A stretch of DNA of 64,000 nt, from the NCBI RefSeq assembly GCF_026151205.1, contig NC_087083.1, positions 9,173,460-9,237,459 of the forward strand, in the 5' to 3' direction. This document shows, piece after piece, positions 31,497 through 41,168 of the stretch. Position 1 is the stretch's first letter. Each line of letters begins with the position of its first letter. This DNA is from Bolinopsis microptera. Taxonomy: Eukaryota > Ctenophora > Tentaculata > Lobata > Bolinopsidae. Below the pieces are notes generated by a model. The model made no database searches and was not told where the DNA came from. It saw only the letters and a program-made list of their open reading frames with translations. The position numbers were made by a program, and so were the translations under genes.

Positions 31497-31613
31497 TCAG
31501 CGCTGACGCCCTTGCACGAGGGACACGACGCCATTCGGTAGGTTAAACACCAACGTCCGTTCGGCTTGCGTCATGGTCCCCATTACCGATTTCCTTTTCA
31601 CGCATTGGGACAT
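31497..31613 (-). CDS. Conserved 38-codon ORF, unit 1
   Basis: ATG at 31611-31613, TGA at 31497. It reads MSQCVKRKSVMGTMTQAERT and then LVFNLPNGVVSLVQG. It is preserved with only silent or minor changes at 34561-34677 and 37641-37757. Since the whole unit is nearly identical, conservation is weak evidence. It may be a first exon. Confidence 0.25.
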   Translation of the reverse strand: MSQCVKRKSVMGTMTQAERTLVFNLPNGVVSLVQGRQR

Positions 31614-32431
31614 TTCGCTAAAAGAATAGTGAATTAGACTTAAAGTACAGTGCACTCTCCCAGTAATGTCGTGGCCAGCAAGATGTGAGGTGTGTGGTAT
31701 GGTTGGCTAGAGTTATAGATGTAACTAACAATGTTGGAAGCGATCGGCACTGCTAATTATGCACGTTGTATCTGCGCAGTTCACCGAGTTCCCTTACGTC
31801 GCTCACGTTTCCGCTGGTTGAATTAGTGTTCGGATGTGCAATGGATCTTAGCGACGGGTCACTTATAATACTGGGGTTTAACACACTTCTTCGCCTTGTC
31901 TCGCCGTTTTTTCTATTTAGTTAACACTTAACATACTTCTGATAGTCCCTGTCTCGCCTTTCTTTCTATTTTAGGTTAAAACTTAACATACTTCTTGGCT
32001 TTGTCTTGCCGTTCTCTAAGTAAATATTATGAATCTTAGATAATAAGATTGATTTTATGTTGTATCGCTGTACTATTGAAAAAAGAAAAATTATAAGCCA
32101 GATACAAATATAAAAAATGAAAACAAAAAAGAAAGAGAAATGTGAAGAATTATAGCATTAACATTGAGAAGAAAAGAATATTAAACAATTATATTGTCTG
32201 AGAGGGTATATTGGAGTATTACAGAAGTTTTGAGTTAAATTATTAACTTATCTATAAATCTCTCATAATTAATGTGAAAGGTTTCAAATATTTTTTATTC
32301 GTCCACCAACAAAAAGTATTATTACAGATCATCAGGATTGTTAATAATAGTATACATGTCCACGTTATCATCTCATATTGTTGATTACCTTCATCTCCGG
32401 GATCAGGGTAATATTGATCATATCAGGCGCC

Positions 32432-32803
32432 TCAAATGGATACACAAATTTCCCGCTGTGCACTCATCCCATCATCAATTTCATCATATGGGCTAAAGAA
32501 TATAAGTTTTACGATTTTAACGGCATGTGTCATATTATCCCATTTGGTATATGCCGTGCTTTTATTAAATGTTCCTGTAGATTTACCTTCTTCGTCAAAC
32601 ACTAAAACCTCTGATGATGAAGTGAACAAAATTCCCGATTCGATTTCTACGATGTAGGATGAGTCATATTTTGATTCAATGACGGGACAATCTTTATTAA
32701 TCCTAGAAGAGTTGTTTAGGCAGGAGACCGAGATACTTAGCAGGAAATCTTTTTCGGGACACAGCATAATTCTTCTAAAATGAAACTCGGGGTGTACGTG
32801 CAA
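32432..32803 (-). CDS. IVKLIFF ORF, unit 1
   Basis: On the minus strand the frame runs through LCPEKDFLLSISVSCLNN, YIVEIESGILFTSSSEVLVF and HAVKIVKLIFFSPYDEIDDG. Its upstream edge is created by the unit junction. The fourth copy (39353-39760) continues further upstream with coding-like sequence (IADGIFYNFYGCSADFF), so the ancestral gene was longer and was cut by the tandem junction. A frame change after DDGM switches to KFVYPFEAPDMINITLIPEM in the other frame, continuing to about 32360. It looks like a globular beta-rich protein. Not recognised. Confidence 0.35.
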   Translation of the reverse strand: MHVHPEFHFRRIMLCPEKDFLLSISVSCLNNSSRINKDCPVIESKYDSSYIVEIESGILFTSSSEVLVFDEEGKSTGTFNKSTAYTKWDNMTHAVKIVKLIFFSPYDEIDDGMSAQREICVSI

Positions 32804-32874
32804 CGTGTGTTACGCGTAGATGATAATAATAAGTTAATAATAATAACATTAAAAATAATACTTAAAGTTTAAGT

Positions 32875-32915
32875 ATCCCGAGTTTCAGTTTAAGTCTTAA
32901 ACTGAAACTCGGGAT
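32875..32915. repeat. Junction hairpin, perfect 20-bp arms, units 1/2
   Basis: ATCCCGAGTTTCAGTTTAAG, a single T, then the exact reverse complement. It is absent at the start of unit 1 (29830-29850), where only the right arm is present. Confidence 0.9.
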
Positions 32916-33153
32916 GTACGTGTAACGTGTGTTACGCGTAACAGCCGAGCAATAGTGATACGAGCTCGTTCGTTACAACTAGATGTAGCGTGCGATCGTG
33001 GTCGTGCATGTGGCTCATTGCGGTCTTGCGTGACGTACTTATTGTAGACATACTAACTTAGAATAAGCGAGGGGGTTAGAATGATAACAAATGTGACTGC
33101 ATCGTGTACGAAAGCGGTACTCGTATAACAGTATAATATACAGCGTGATCTAA

Positions 33154-34015
33154 TTACTTTTTAGGCTGCTTTATAACGAGGAATACCCTCGGTACGACCG
33201 GCCACATTTGACAAGTCCACGAGGGATGCACTCTTGCACTCGTGCATCTTAACTTATGACCTAGCACACAGCTGCCGTCCAGCCCTTTCATATACATTCC
33301 ATTTCCGGTTGTTCGTAGGGTAGGTTGAAGTTCAACGTATCCTCGTTGAAGTCTGCTAGGGCAAGCACGTTGATTCCTACGCCTTGTATTACCCCTCTTG
33401 CTGGTGAGAGGGGATCGTTGATAGTCTCTTTTGGATTCGTTCCATAATAACAACCATTTTCTTCCAGCTTAATCTGCTTGTCTTCTCTCCTCATTGAATT
33501 CTTGGTGAGGAGGCACCGCATTGGACGTCGTTGATCTGTCCCTGTTGATTTTCTGGGCCATTCTGTTAAAGGAGACTGATCTGGCCCGATCTGTATTATC
33601 TCTAGCAGTTGGGTGAGCCCTTCGTTGGTAAGGCTCCCTATTCCTTTGTTGGTGGTTCGATTCTCTTCGACCATTTTGGATTTCCCTATTCTGTAGACTT
33701 GAGGTACTGGTGGGACGTGAAGTTGACGGTCGTTGATCTCGTTTGCAGCTTCCGAAGCTTTTAATTGGTCAAGTTGATAATTTTATTTTCTGAATTAAAA
33801 TCGTTGATATATTTTAATCGAAGGCTCTCTTGTTGCCTTATTTTATCTGAAAGTGTTATTGAATGGTTAAGTTCACTTTCAGATAATTGGCTGGATATAG
33901 CCACCGTTGGTATTTGACGTTGTAATATATCAGAGTAAGTACTAAATGGATTTTTCAAAGTAGCCGTTGATTCGCTAATCGTATTGCACTTACCTGTTTT
34001 ATACTCACCTGTCAT
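33154..34015 (-). CDS. CAACG-rich gene copy in unit 2
   Basis: Copy of 30077-30942. It has frames at 33761-34015 and 33288-33674. A 4-bp deletion relative to unit 1 (CCTACGCCTTG instead of CCTACCTTCGCCTTG) joins the frame so that VIQGVGINVLALADFNEDTL reads straight on to NFNLPYEQPEMEC. The unit 2 copy thus keeps the ADFNEDTLNF region in frame with its upstream part, which supports that region as genuine protein. Confidence 0.35.
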
Positions 34016-34560
34016 CTGAGCTGGTCGTTGATCTCGCTCCAGATTTAGCTTCCGTCTCCAGTCGAAGGGCGGATTTAGTCGTCTTCCCGTTGATCGGAAG
34101 TTTTTGAGAAATCGGTTAGGCCTTTAGTAAATTACCAAACTACACTCTGCTACTTTAGTAAATTACCAAACTACACTCAGCTGCTCCTTTATAAATTACC
34201 AAATGATCCGAGAAAGTAAGCACAGATTCTAACTCGTTCCAGCCAGACCGGGCCACGATCAACTTTGATGTAAGTAAACAAGTGAGTAGCAATACTGGGT
34301 GTCCACGTTACTATAGCAACCGAGCATAGCCCTATAAGTATAACAACTATAAGGATACCTGTAAAGATAGTGACTTATTTATTTATTAAATTACTTATTA
34401 ATTTATTTCTTAATTATTTGCGCGCGCAAATATTATTTTTTCATTTTACCAATATAAGCCGCGCAATTAATATTTTATTTTATTTTTACGTGAATCCTCA
34501 TACTGTATCTTCACGCCCCTTGACTCGATGAGGTGAGTCATTTTAGAGCGCCGTGGTCCC

Positions 34561-34677
34561 TCAGCGCTGACGCCCTTGCACGAGGGACACGACGCCATTC
34601 GGTAGGTTAAACACCAATGTCCGTTCGGCTTGCGTCATGGTCCCCATTACCGATTTCCTTTTCACGCATTGGGACAT
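34561..34677 (-). CDS. Conserved 38-codon ORF, unit 2
   Basis: Same as 31497-31613. Confidence 0.25.
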   Translation of the reverse strand: MSQCVKRKSVMGTMTQAERTLVFNLPNGVVSLVQGRQR

Positions 34678-35315
34678 TTCGCTAAAAGAATAGTGAATTA
34701 GACTTAAAGTACAGTGCACTCTCCCAGTAATGTCGTGGCCAGCAAGATGTGAGGTGTGTGGTATGGTTGGCTAGAGTTATAGGTGTAACTAACAATGTTG
34801 GAAGCGATCGGCACTGCTAATTATGCTCGTTGTATCTGCGCAGTTCACCGAGTTCCCTTACGTCGCTCACGTTTCCGCTGGTTGAATTAGTGTTCGGATG
34901 TGCAATGGATCTTAACGACGGGTCACTTATAATACTGGGGTTTAACACACTTCTTCGCCTTGTCTCGCCGTTTTTTCTATTTAGTTAACACTTAACATAC
35001 TTCTGATAGTCCCTGTCTCGCCTTTCTTTCTATTTTAGGTTAAAACTTAACATACTTCTTGGCTTTGTCTTGCCGTTCTCTAAGTAAATATTATGAATCT
35101 TAGATAATAAGATTGATTTTATGTTGTATCGCTGTACTATTGAAAAAAGAAAAATTATAAGCCAGATACAAATATAAAAAATGAAAACAAAAAAGAAAGA
35201 GAAATGTGAAGAATTATAGCATTAACATTGAGAAGAAAAGAATATTAAACAATTATATTGTCTGAGAGGGTATATTGGAGTATTACAGAAGTTTTGAGTT
35301 AAATTATTAACTTAT

Positions 35316-35871
35316 CTATAAATCTCTCATAATTAATGTGAAAGGTTTCAAATATTTTTTATTCGTCCACCAACAAAAAGTATTATTACAGATCATCAGG
35401 ATTGTTAATAATAGTATACATGTCCAATTGTTATCATCTATCATATTGTTGATTACCTTCATCTCCGGGATCAGGGTAATATTGATCATATCAGGCGCCT
35501 CAAATGGATACACAAATTTCCCGCTGTGCACTCATCCCATCATCAATTTCATCATATGGGTTAAAGAATATAAGTTTTACGATTTTAACGGCATGTGTCA
35601 TATTATCCCATTTGGTATATGCCGTGCTTTTATTAAATGTTCCTGTAGATTTACCTTCTTCGTCAAACACTAAAACCTCTGATGATGAAGTGAACAAAAT
35701 TCCCGATTCGATTTCTACGATGTAGGATGAGTCATATTTTGATTCAATGACGGGACAATCTTTATTAATCCTAGAAGAGTTGTTTAGGCAGGAGACCGAG
35801 ATACTTAGCAGGAAATCTTTTTCGGGACACAGCATAATTCTTCTAAAATGAAACTCGGGGTGTACGTGCAA
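35316..35871 (-). CDS. IVKLIFF ORF, unit 2
   Basis: Copy of the unit 1 ORF (35500-35871). The shifted continuation, KFVYPFEAPDMINITLIPEM, reads on to 35316, where a small insertion near 35425 (CAATTG) changes the end relative to unit 1. Confidence 0.35.
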
Positions 35872-35942
35872 CGTGTGTTACGCGTAGATGATAATAATAA
35901 GTTAATAATAATAACATTAAAAATAATACTTAAAGTTTAAGT

Positions 35943-35983
35943 ATCCCGAGTTTCAGTTTAAGTCTTAAACTGAAACTCGGGAT
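35943..35983. repeat. Junction hairpin, perfect 20-bp arms, units 2/3
   Basis: Identical to 32875-32915. Confidence 0.9.
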
Positions 35984-36219
35984 GTACGTGTAACGTGTGT
36001 TACGCGTAACAGCCGAGCAATAGTGATACGAGCTCGTTCGTTACAACTAGATGTAGCGTGCGATCGTGGTCGTGCATGTGGCTCATTGCGGTCTTGCGTG
36101 ACGTACTTGTAGACATACTAACTTAGAATAAGCGAGGGGGTTAGAATGATAACAAATGTGACTGCATCGTGTACGAAAGCGGTACTCGATATAACAGTAT
36201 AATATACAGCGTGATCTAA

Positions 36220-37114
36220 TTACTTTTTAGGCTGCTTTATAACGAGGAATACCCTCGGTACGACCGGCCACATTTGACAAGTCCACGAGGGATGCACTCT
36301 TGCACTCGTGCATCTTAACTTATGACCTAGCACACAGCTGCCGTCCAGCCCTTTCATATACATTCCATTTCCGGTTGTTCGTAGGGTAGGTTGAAGTTCA
36401 ACGTATCCTCCATGAAGTCTGCTAGGGCAAGCACGTTGATTCCTACCTTCGCCTTGTATTACCCCTCTTGCTGGTGAGAGGGGATCGTTGATAGTCTCTT
36501 TTGGATTCGTTCCATAATAACAACCATTTTCTTCCAGCTTAATCTGCTTGTCTTCTCTCCTCATTGAATTCTTGGTGAGGAGGCACCGCATTGGACGTCG
36601 TTGATCTGTCCCTGTTGATTTTCTGGGCCATTCTGTTAAAGGAGACTGATCTGGCCCGATCTGTATTATCTCTAGCAGTTGGGTGAGCCCTTCGTTGGTA
36701 AGAATCCCTATTCCTTTGTTGGTGGTTCGATTCTCTTCGACCATTTTGGATTTCCCTATTCTGTAGACTTGAGGTACTGGTGGGACGTGAAGTTGACGGT
36801 CGTTGATCTCGTTTGCAGCTTCCGAAGCTTTTAATTGGTCAAGTTGATAATTTTATTTTCTGAATTAAAATCGTTGATATATTTTAATCGAAGGCTCTCT
36901 TGTTGCCTTATTTTATCTGAAAGTGTTATTGAATGGTTAAGTTCACTTTCAGATAATTGGCTGGATATATAGCCACCGTTGGTATTTGACGTTGTAATAT
37001 ATCAGAGTAAGTACTAAATGGATTTTTCAAAGTAGCCGTTGATTCGCTAATCGTATTGCACTTACCTGTTTTATACTCACCTGTCATCTGAGCTGGTCGT
37101 TGATCTCGCTCCAA
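36220..37114 (-). CDS. CAACG-rich gene copy in unit 3
   Basis: Copy of 30077-30942. Its second frame is 36220-36744; its first (36926-37114) is cut short by a 2-bp TA insertion (GGATATATAGCC). The motif at the ADFNEDTL site is altered (CCATGAAG instead of CGTTGAAG). Confidence 0.3.
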
Positions 37115-37640
37115 ATTTAGCTTCCGTCTCCAGTCGAAGGGCGGATTTAGTCGTCTTCCCGTTGATCGGAAGTTTTCGAGAAATCGGTTAGGCCTTTAGT
37201 AAATTACCAAACTACACTCTGCTACTTTAGTAAATTACCAAACTACACTCAGCTGCTCCTTTATAAATTACCAAATGATCCGAGAAAGTAAGCACAGATT
37301 CTAACTCGTTCCAGCCAGACCGGGCCACGATCAACTTTGTTGATGTAAGTAAACAAGTGAGTAGCAATACTGGGTGTCCACGTTACTATAGCAACCGAGC
37401 ATAGCCGGAGCCCTATAAGTATAGCAACTATAAGGATACCTGTAAAGATAGTGACTTATTTATTTATTAAATTACTTATTAATTTATTTCTTAATTATTT
37501 GCGCGCGCAAATATTATTTTTTCATTTACCAATATAAGCCGCGCAATTAATATTATATTTTATTTTTACGTGAATCCTCATACTGTATCTTCACGCCCCT
37601 TGACTCGATGAGGTGAGTCATTTTAGAGCGCCGTGGTCCC

Positions 37641-37757
37641 TCAGCGCTGACGCCCCTGCACGAGGGACACGACGCCATTCGGTAGGTTAAACACCAACGT
37701 CCGTTCGGCTTGCGTCATGGTCCCCATGACCGATTTCCTTTTCACGCATTGGGACAT
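37641..37757 (-). CDS. Conserved 38-codon ORF, unit 3
   Basis: Same as 31497-31613, with synonymous changes (for example CATGAC for CATTAC). Confidence 0.25.
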   Translation of the reverse strand: MSQCVKRKSVMGTMTQAERTLVFNLPNGVVSLVQGRQR

Positions 37758-38170
37758 TTCGCTAAAAGAATAGTGAATTAGACTTAAAGTACAGTGCACT
37801 CTCCCAGTAATGTCGTGGCCGGCAAGATGTGAGGTGTGTGGTATGGTTGGCTAGAGTTATAGGTGTAACTAACAATGTTGGAAGCGATCGGCACTGCTAA
37901 TTATGCACGTTGTATCTGCGCAGTTCACCGAGTTCCCTTACGTCGCTCACGTTACCGTTGGTTGAATTAGTATTCGGATGTGCAATGGATCTTAGCGACG
38001 GGTCACTTACAATACTGGGGTATAATTACATACTTCTTGGCCTTGTCTCGCCGTTTTTTCTATTATAGGTTAGCACTTAACATACTATTACTTTTCGGCT
38101 TTGTCTTGCCGTTCTCTAAGGTAAATATTATGAATCTTATTATATTTCGACTCGTCTTTCGTTTTATTTA

Positions 38171-38539
38171 CTATTCGTTAACTTTTAAAAAATATTGTAA
38201 GAAACCCCGATGATCGCAAGCAGCGCCCTCATTGGTTCCCGGCGTCTTTGCGGGTCGTATAGTGTAGTAGATGACCGCGCAGGCCACGTTGATCGCGAGT
38301 GTTTGTACGTAGCTGGACGGGGACCACATGTCCGTAACCAGCGTTCGGCGCTCCATTTTGCCGAATGTTGCGTCGAGAACTTCTTTAGTGGCGGCCAAAA
38401 TCCGCTCGTATAGATTCCTCGGCGGCTTTCCGCCAAGGAACAGCAGGGGGAGGACGTGCGTAGAAAGAGCTTGCGCGAGCTCCACGCCTTGTTCCTGGAC
38501 CTCACCTTGTTCCTGGACCTCGCCTCTCTGGAGGCAGGC
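38171..38539 (-). CDS. KPPR-family coding segment, longer copy
   Basis: An open frame of about 122 codons with no ATG, just after an upstream stop. It begins with a perfect 18-bp duplication encoding EVQEQG twice, continues VELAQALSTHVLPLLFLGGK and PPRNLYERILAATKEV, then MERRTLVTDMWSPSSYVQTL and a hydrophobic INVACAVIYYTI stretch, and ends at TAG (38171). It is more GC-rich than its surroundings. It is homologous to 28383-28613 but extends past the point where that copy is cut. It occupies an 800-bp insertion in the third tandem unit. Unrecognised; possibly an exon of a multicopy gene. Confidence 0.4.
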   Translation of the reverse strand, partial: ACLQRGEVQEQGEVQEQGVELAQALSTHVLPLLFLGGKPPRNLYERILAATKEVLDATFGKMERRTLVTDMWSPSSYVQTLAINVACAVIYYTIRPAKTPGTNEGAACDHRGFLQYFLKVNE

Positions 38540-38599
38540 TCATTCGGAGACCTCTCTCCTGCTAACGCTTCTTTCCTATCGACAACTGGGTAAATAAAA

Positions 38600-38989
38600 G
38601 TGCCAAAAAGGTGTACAAATTCATCTTTTGTTTCGTTTAATGTTCGTTATCCTTATTAAAAACGTTTACACTTAGTTAATCACGTGATTTGACTCACTGA
38701 TCATCCAAAGGGCATTAGGCGCCCTTTCAGATTACAAAGTTTATATACAATTTTAATGTTTAGGTAAACAGATAAGACTTCGTTAAACTTAAAGGTCCAT
38801 TTAGGTTGGAATTTGTTTTAGCGAAGATCGAGTGTGATTAGTAAGTTAGTAGAATGTCTCCTCGCCTATGATAAGGAGTTTCTGTATGAGGTTTATTAGT
38901 AGGTCTTCTGTTGGCTGTATTAGGAATTGGGGTCATTCTTGAATAGTTAATAGTGTTTAGTAATTTTAATGTCGTTAAGACGGGACAGA
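38600..38989. other. No gene seen
   Basis: The rest of the insertion in unit 3. AT-rich, with GTGTTTAGTA words shared with 25140 and 27020. Confidence 0.4.
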
Positions 38990-39352
38990 TAAATGATTTT
39001 ATGTTGTATCGCTGTACTATTGAGAAAAGAAAAATTATAAGCCAGATAAAAATATGAAAAATGAAAACAAAAAAGAAAGAGAAATGTTAACATTGAGAAG
39101 AAAAAATATCATACAATTATATTGTCTGAGAGGGTATATTGGAGTATTACAGAAATTTTGAGTTAAAGTAATAAATTATTTATAAATCTCTCATAATTAA
39201 TGTGAAAGGTTTCAAATATTTTTTATTCGTCCACCAACAAAAAGTATTATTACACATCATCAGGATTATTAAAAATAGTATATATGTCCACGTTATCATC
39301 TATCATATTGTTGATTACCTTCATCTCCGGGATCAGGGTAATATTGATCATA

Positions 39353-39760
39353 TCAGGCGCCTCCAATGGATACACAAATTTCCCGCTGTGCACTCATCCC
39401 ATCATCAATTTCATCATATGGGTTAAAGAATATAAGTTTTACGATTTTAACGGCATGTGTCATATTATCCCATTTGGTATATGCCGTGCGTTTATTAAAT
39501 GTTCCTGTAGATTTACCTTCTTCGTCAAACACCAAAACCTCTGATGATGAAGTGAACAAAATTCCCGATTCGATTTCCACGATGTAGGATGAGTCATATT
39601 TTTATTCAATGACGGGACAATCTTTATTAATCCTAGAAGAGTTGTTTAGGCAGGAGACCGAGATACTTAGCAGGAAATCCTTTTCGGGACACAGCTTAAA
39701 GAAGTCAGCAGAACAGCCATAGAAGTTGTAGAAGATTCCATCTGCAATTATTATCTTTTC
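39353..39760 (-). pseudogene. IVKLIFF ORF, fourth copy, with extended N-terminus
   Basis: Corresponds to 32432-32803 but is not cut at the tandem junction. Coding-like sequence continues upstream to about 39760 (IADGIFYNFYGCSADFFKLC in frame). A TAA within the shared part (at TTTTTATTCAATG) and a TGA upstream show decay. It shows the ancestral gene extended beyond the tandem unit. Confidence 0.4.
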
Positions 39761-39764
39761 TTCC

Positions 39765-40148
39765 TCCTCTAGTTTTCAATCTTTGGCATGCTTCGGTGCA
39801 AGCTGTTGTTTGGTCTTTAAAAGTAATGGAATAACTGCTCCTAGTCGTGGACGCGTTGACAGTGTTAGTAATCAGCCACTGAGTTGACGGCTGTATTACT
39901 TCGTTGTTAAAGTGATGTTCTGTAAATCAATAGAACTGTGGGAGAGCGTGGTTAAGCTTTATAAAGTTAAGAAGTTAAAAATTGTTATACAGAAGGTATA
40001 ACAAATCCTCTCTACCAAAACGTTTAAAGAAGAAGATAAAAGATTTACATAGAAAAATGAAATGAAAAAGAATACTTCCTGTAACAAGCACATTTTCATG
40101 TACAGTTGAATACTTATAGTAGATGGACGTAGAGTAGTATAGAGTATT
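39765..40148. other. No supported gene
   Basis: AT-rich. It includes a purine tract (AAGAAGAAGATAAAAG) near 40027. Confidence 0.4.
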
Positions 40149-40398
40149 TCAGTCATCCTGAATGTTAAACCAGCAGACAAGGCTCATAGGGCGTTGATGA
40201 GAATGTGCGTTGACTTGACTCCTGTTAGGAATGGTAACAGTTCCTGGATATGGGATATCTGAGTCAGAATTGTTTAGCGTGATGCTAATATCGTTGATAA
40301 TATCAGGTTGATTAAGGTAAGAATGAGTTAAGCTTAATTGACAATCGTTGATCATGTTGTCGGAAACAGTTGAATTGTTCCAGCTAAGCGGGAAGAAA
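40149..40398 (-). pseudogene. CAACG-rich gene piece, inverted head
   Basis: The minus strand reads DNMINDCQLSLTHSYLNQPD and IINDISITLNNSDSDIPYPG, with four ATCAACG/TCAACG motifs (40192, 40208, 40292, 40347). At about 40380-40420 the motif orientation flips and the plus-strand copy starts. The two halves form an inverted junction. Confidence 0.35.
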
Positions 40399-40417
40399 AT
40401 GGTTGGAAGATTTTTGT

Positions 40418-41050
40418 ATGGAACGAATCCAAAAGAGACTATCAACGATCCCCTCTCACCAGCAAGAGGAGAAATCCAAGGCGAAGGTAGGAATCAACGT
40501 GCTTGCCCTAGCAGACTTCAACGAGGATACGTTGAACTTCAACCTACCTTACGAGCAACCCGAATGTATGGGAAAGGGCTGGACGGCAGAGGCGATGTCC
40601 TTCGATGCCAAAACGCTCAAGGTACCACAGTACCTATCGGACGTGAGAACATCAATCAACAGGACAATTCTCAATACTCTTGACGTCAACATCAACGAGA
40701 CATCAGAGTACATCAACGTACTGGAGGCCCTATCCCTCCAAATTGAACAACTTGGAGTAGAAGTAGGATTCCAAGTCATTGGCAATAATGACATAATCAA
40801 CGGTGTCAGGTGGATGAGGCCTAGAGGACAGGGAAGCCAAAGAAGCACCATCCTAGCCATGATTCGCCAAAGATCGCTAGAATTCACTAGGTGCATCGAA
40901 AACCACATCAACAACGTGGAAGAACTAATGAACAACCGACCTCTCCGTGATTATATCAATGTCATCTCGGAAGAGCTGCTAAGACTACTCTACAAGCTCT
41001 GGTGGCTGGCAAATTTCATCGTACCAGTATCGATAAAAACTTCATGGTAG
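40418..41050 (+). CDS. CAACG-rich gene, best-preserved C-terminal part
   Basis: A plus-strand frame of 210 codons from ATG (40418) to TAG (41048-41050). It reads MERIQKRLSTIPSHQQEEKS, then NVLALADFNEDTLNFNLPYE, then a helical Asn/Ile/Leu-rich part (TSEYINVLEALSLQIEQLGV; NNVEELMNNRPLRDY) and a hydrophobic C-terminus (LLRLLYKLWWLANFIVPVSI). In this region ATCAAC is mostly in frame (Ile-Asn), whereas elsewhere in the family it occurs in other frames. At 40649-40661, ACATCAATCAACA matches the 13-nt doublesex-type splicing repeat consensus, which may be chance. The 70-residue distance between the two hydrophobic ends and the lack of a signal peptide suggest a soluble, coiled-coil-forming protein with a terminal hydrophobic segment. 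Family unknown. Confidence 0.45.
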   Translation: MERIQKRLSTIPSHQQEEKSKAKVGINVLALADFNEDTLNFNLPYEQPECMGKGWTAEAMSFDAKTLKVPQYLSDVRTSINRTILNTLDVNINETSEYINVLEALSLQIEQLGVEVGFQVIGNNDIINGVRWMRPRGQGSQRSTILAMIRQRSLEFTRCIENHINNVEELMNNRPLRDYINVISEELLRLLYKLWWLANFIVPVSIKTSW

Positions 41051-41168
41051 ATATAATGTAATAATCAAAGAAAATTCAACGCCTTTTTGACCGAAATTAT
41101 ATACTGTTTTATTGTCTTTATTTATTCTCTTCAAGTTCAGCTGATCTTTATTTACTAATATTGGTTTC

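Larger units (their letters stand above)
29741..38180. repeat. Tandem array of a 3.07-kb unit, three copies
   Basis: Units start at about 29741, 32776 and 35845 and are almost identical. Each begins with GAAACTCGGGGTGTACGTGC and the terminal sequence. Each then contains, on the minus strand, the CAACG-rich gene pieces, a 38-codon ORF, TTAACACTTAACATACTTCT repeats and the IVKLIFF ORF. Unit 3 is interrupted after 38180 by about 800 bp holding the KPPR-family segment. The end of the unit then resumes at about 38990-39690. High identity implies recent tandem amplification. Confidence 0.85.
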
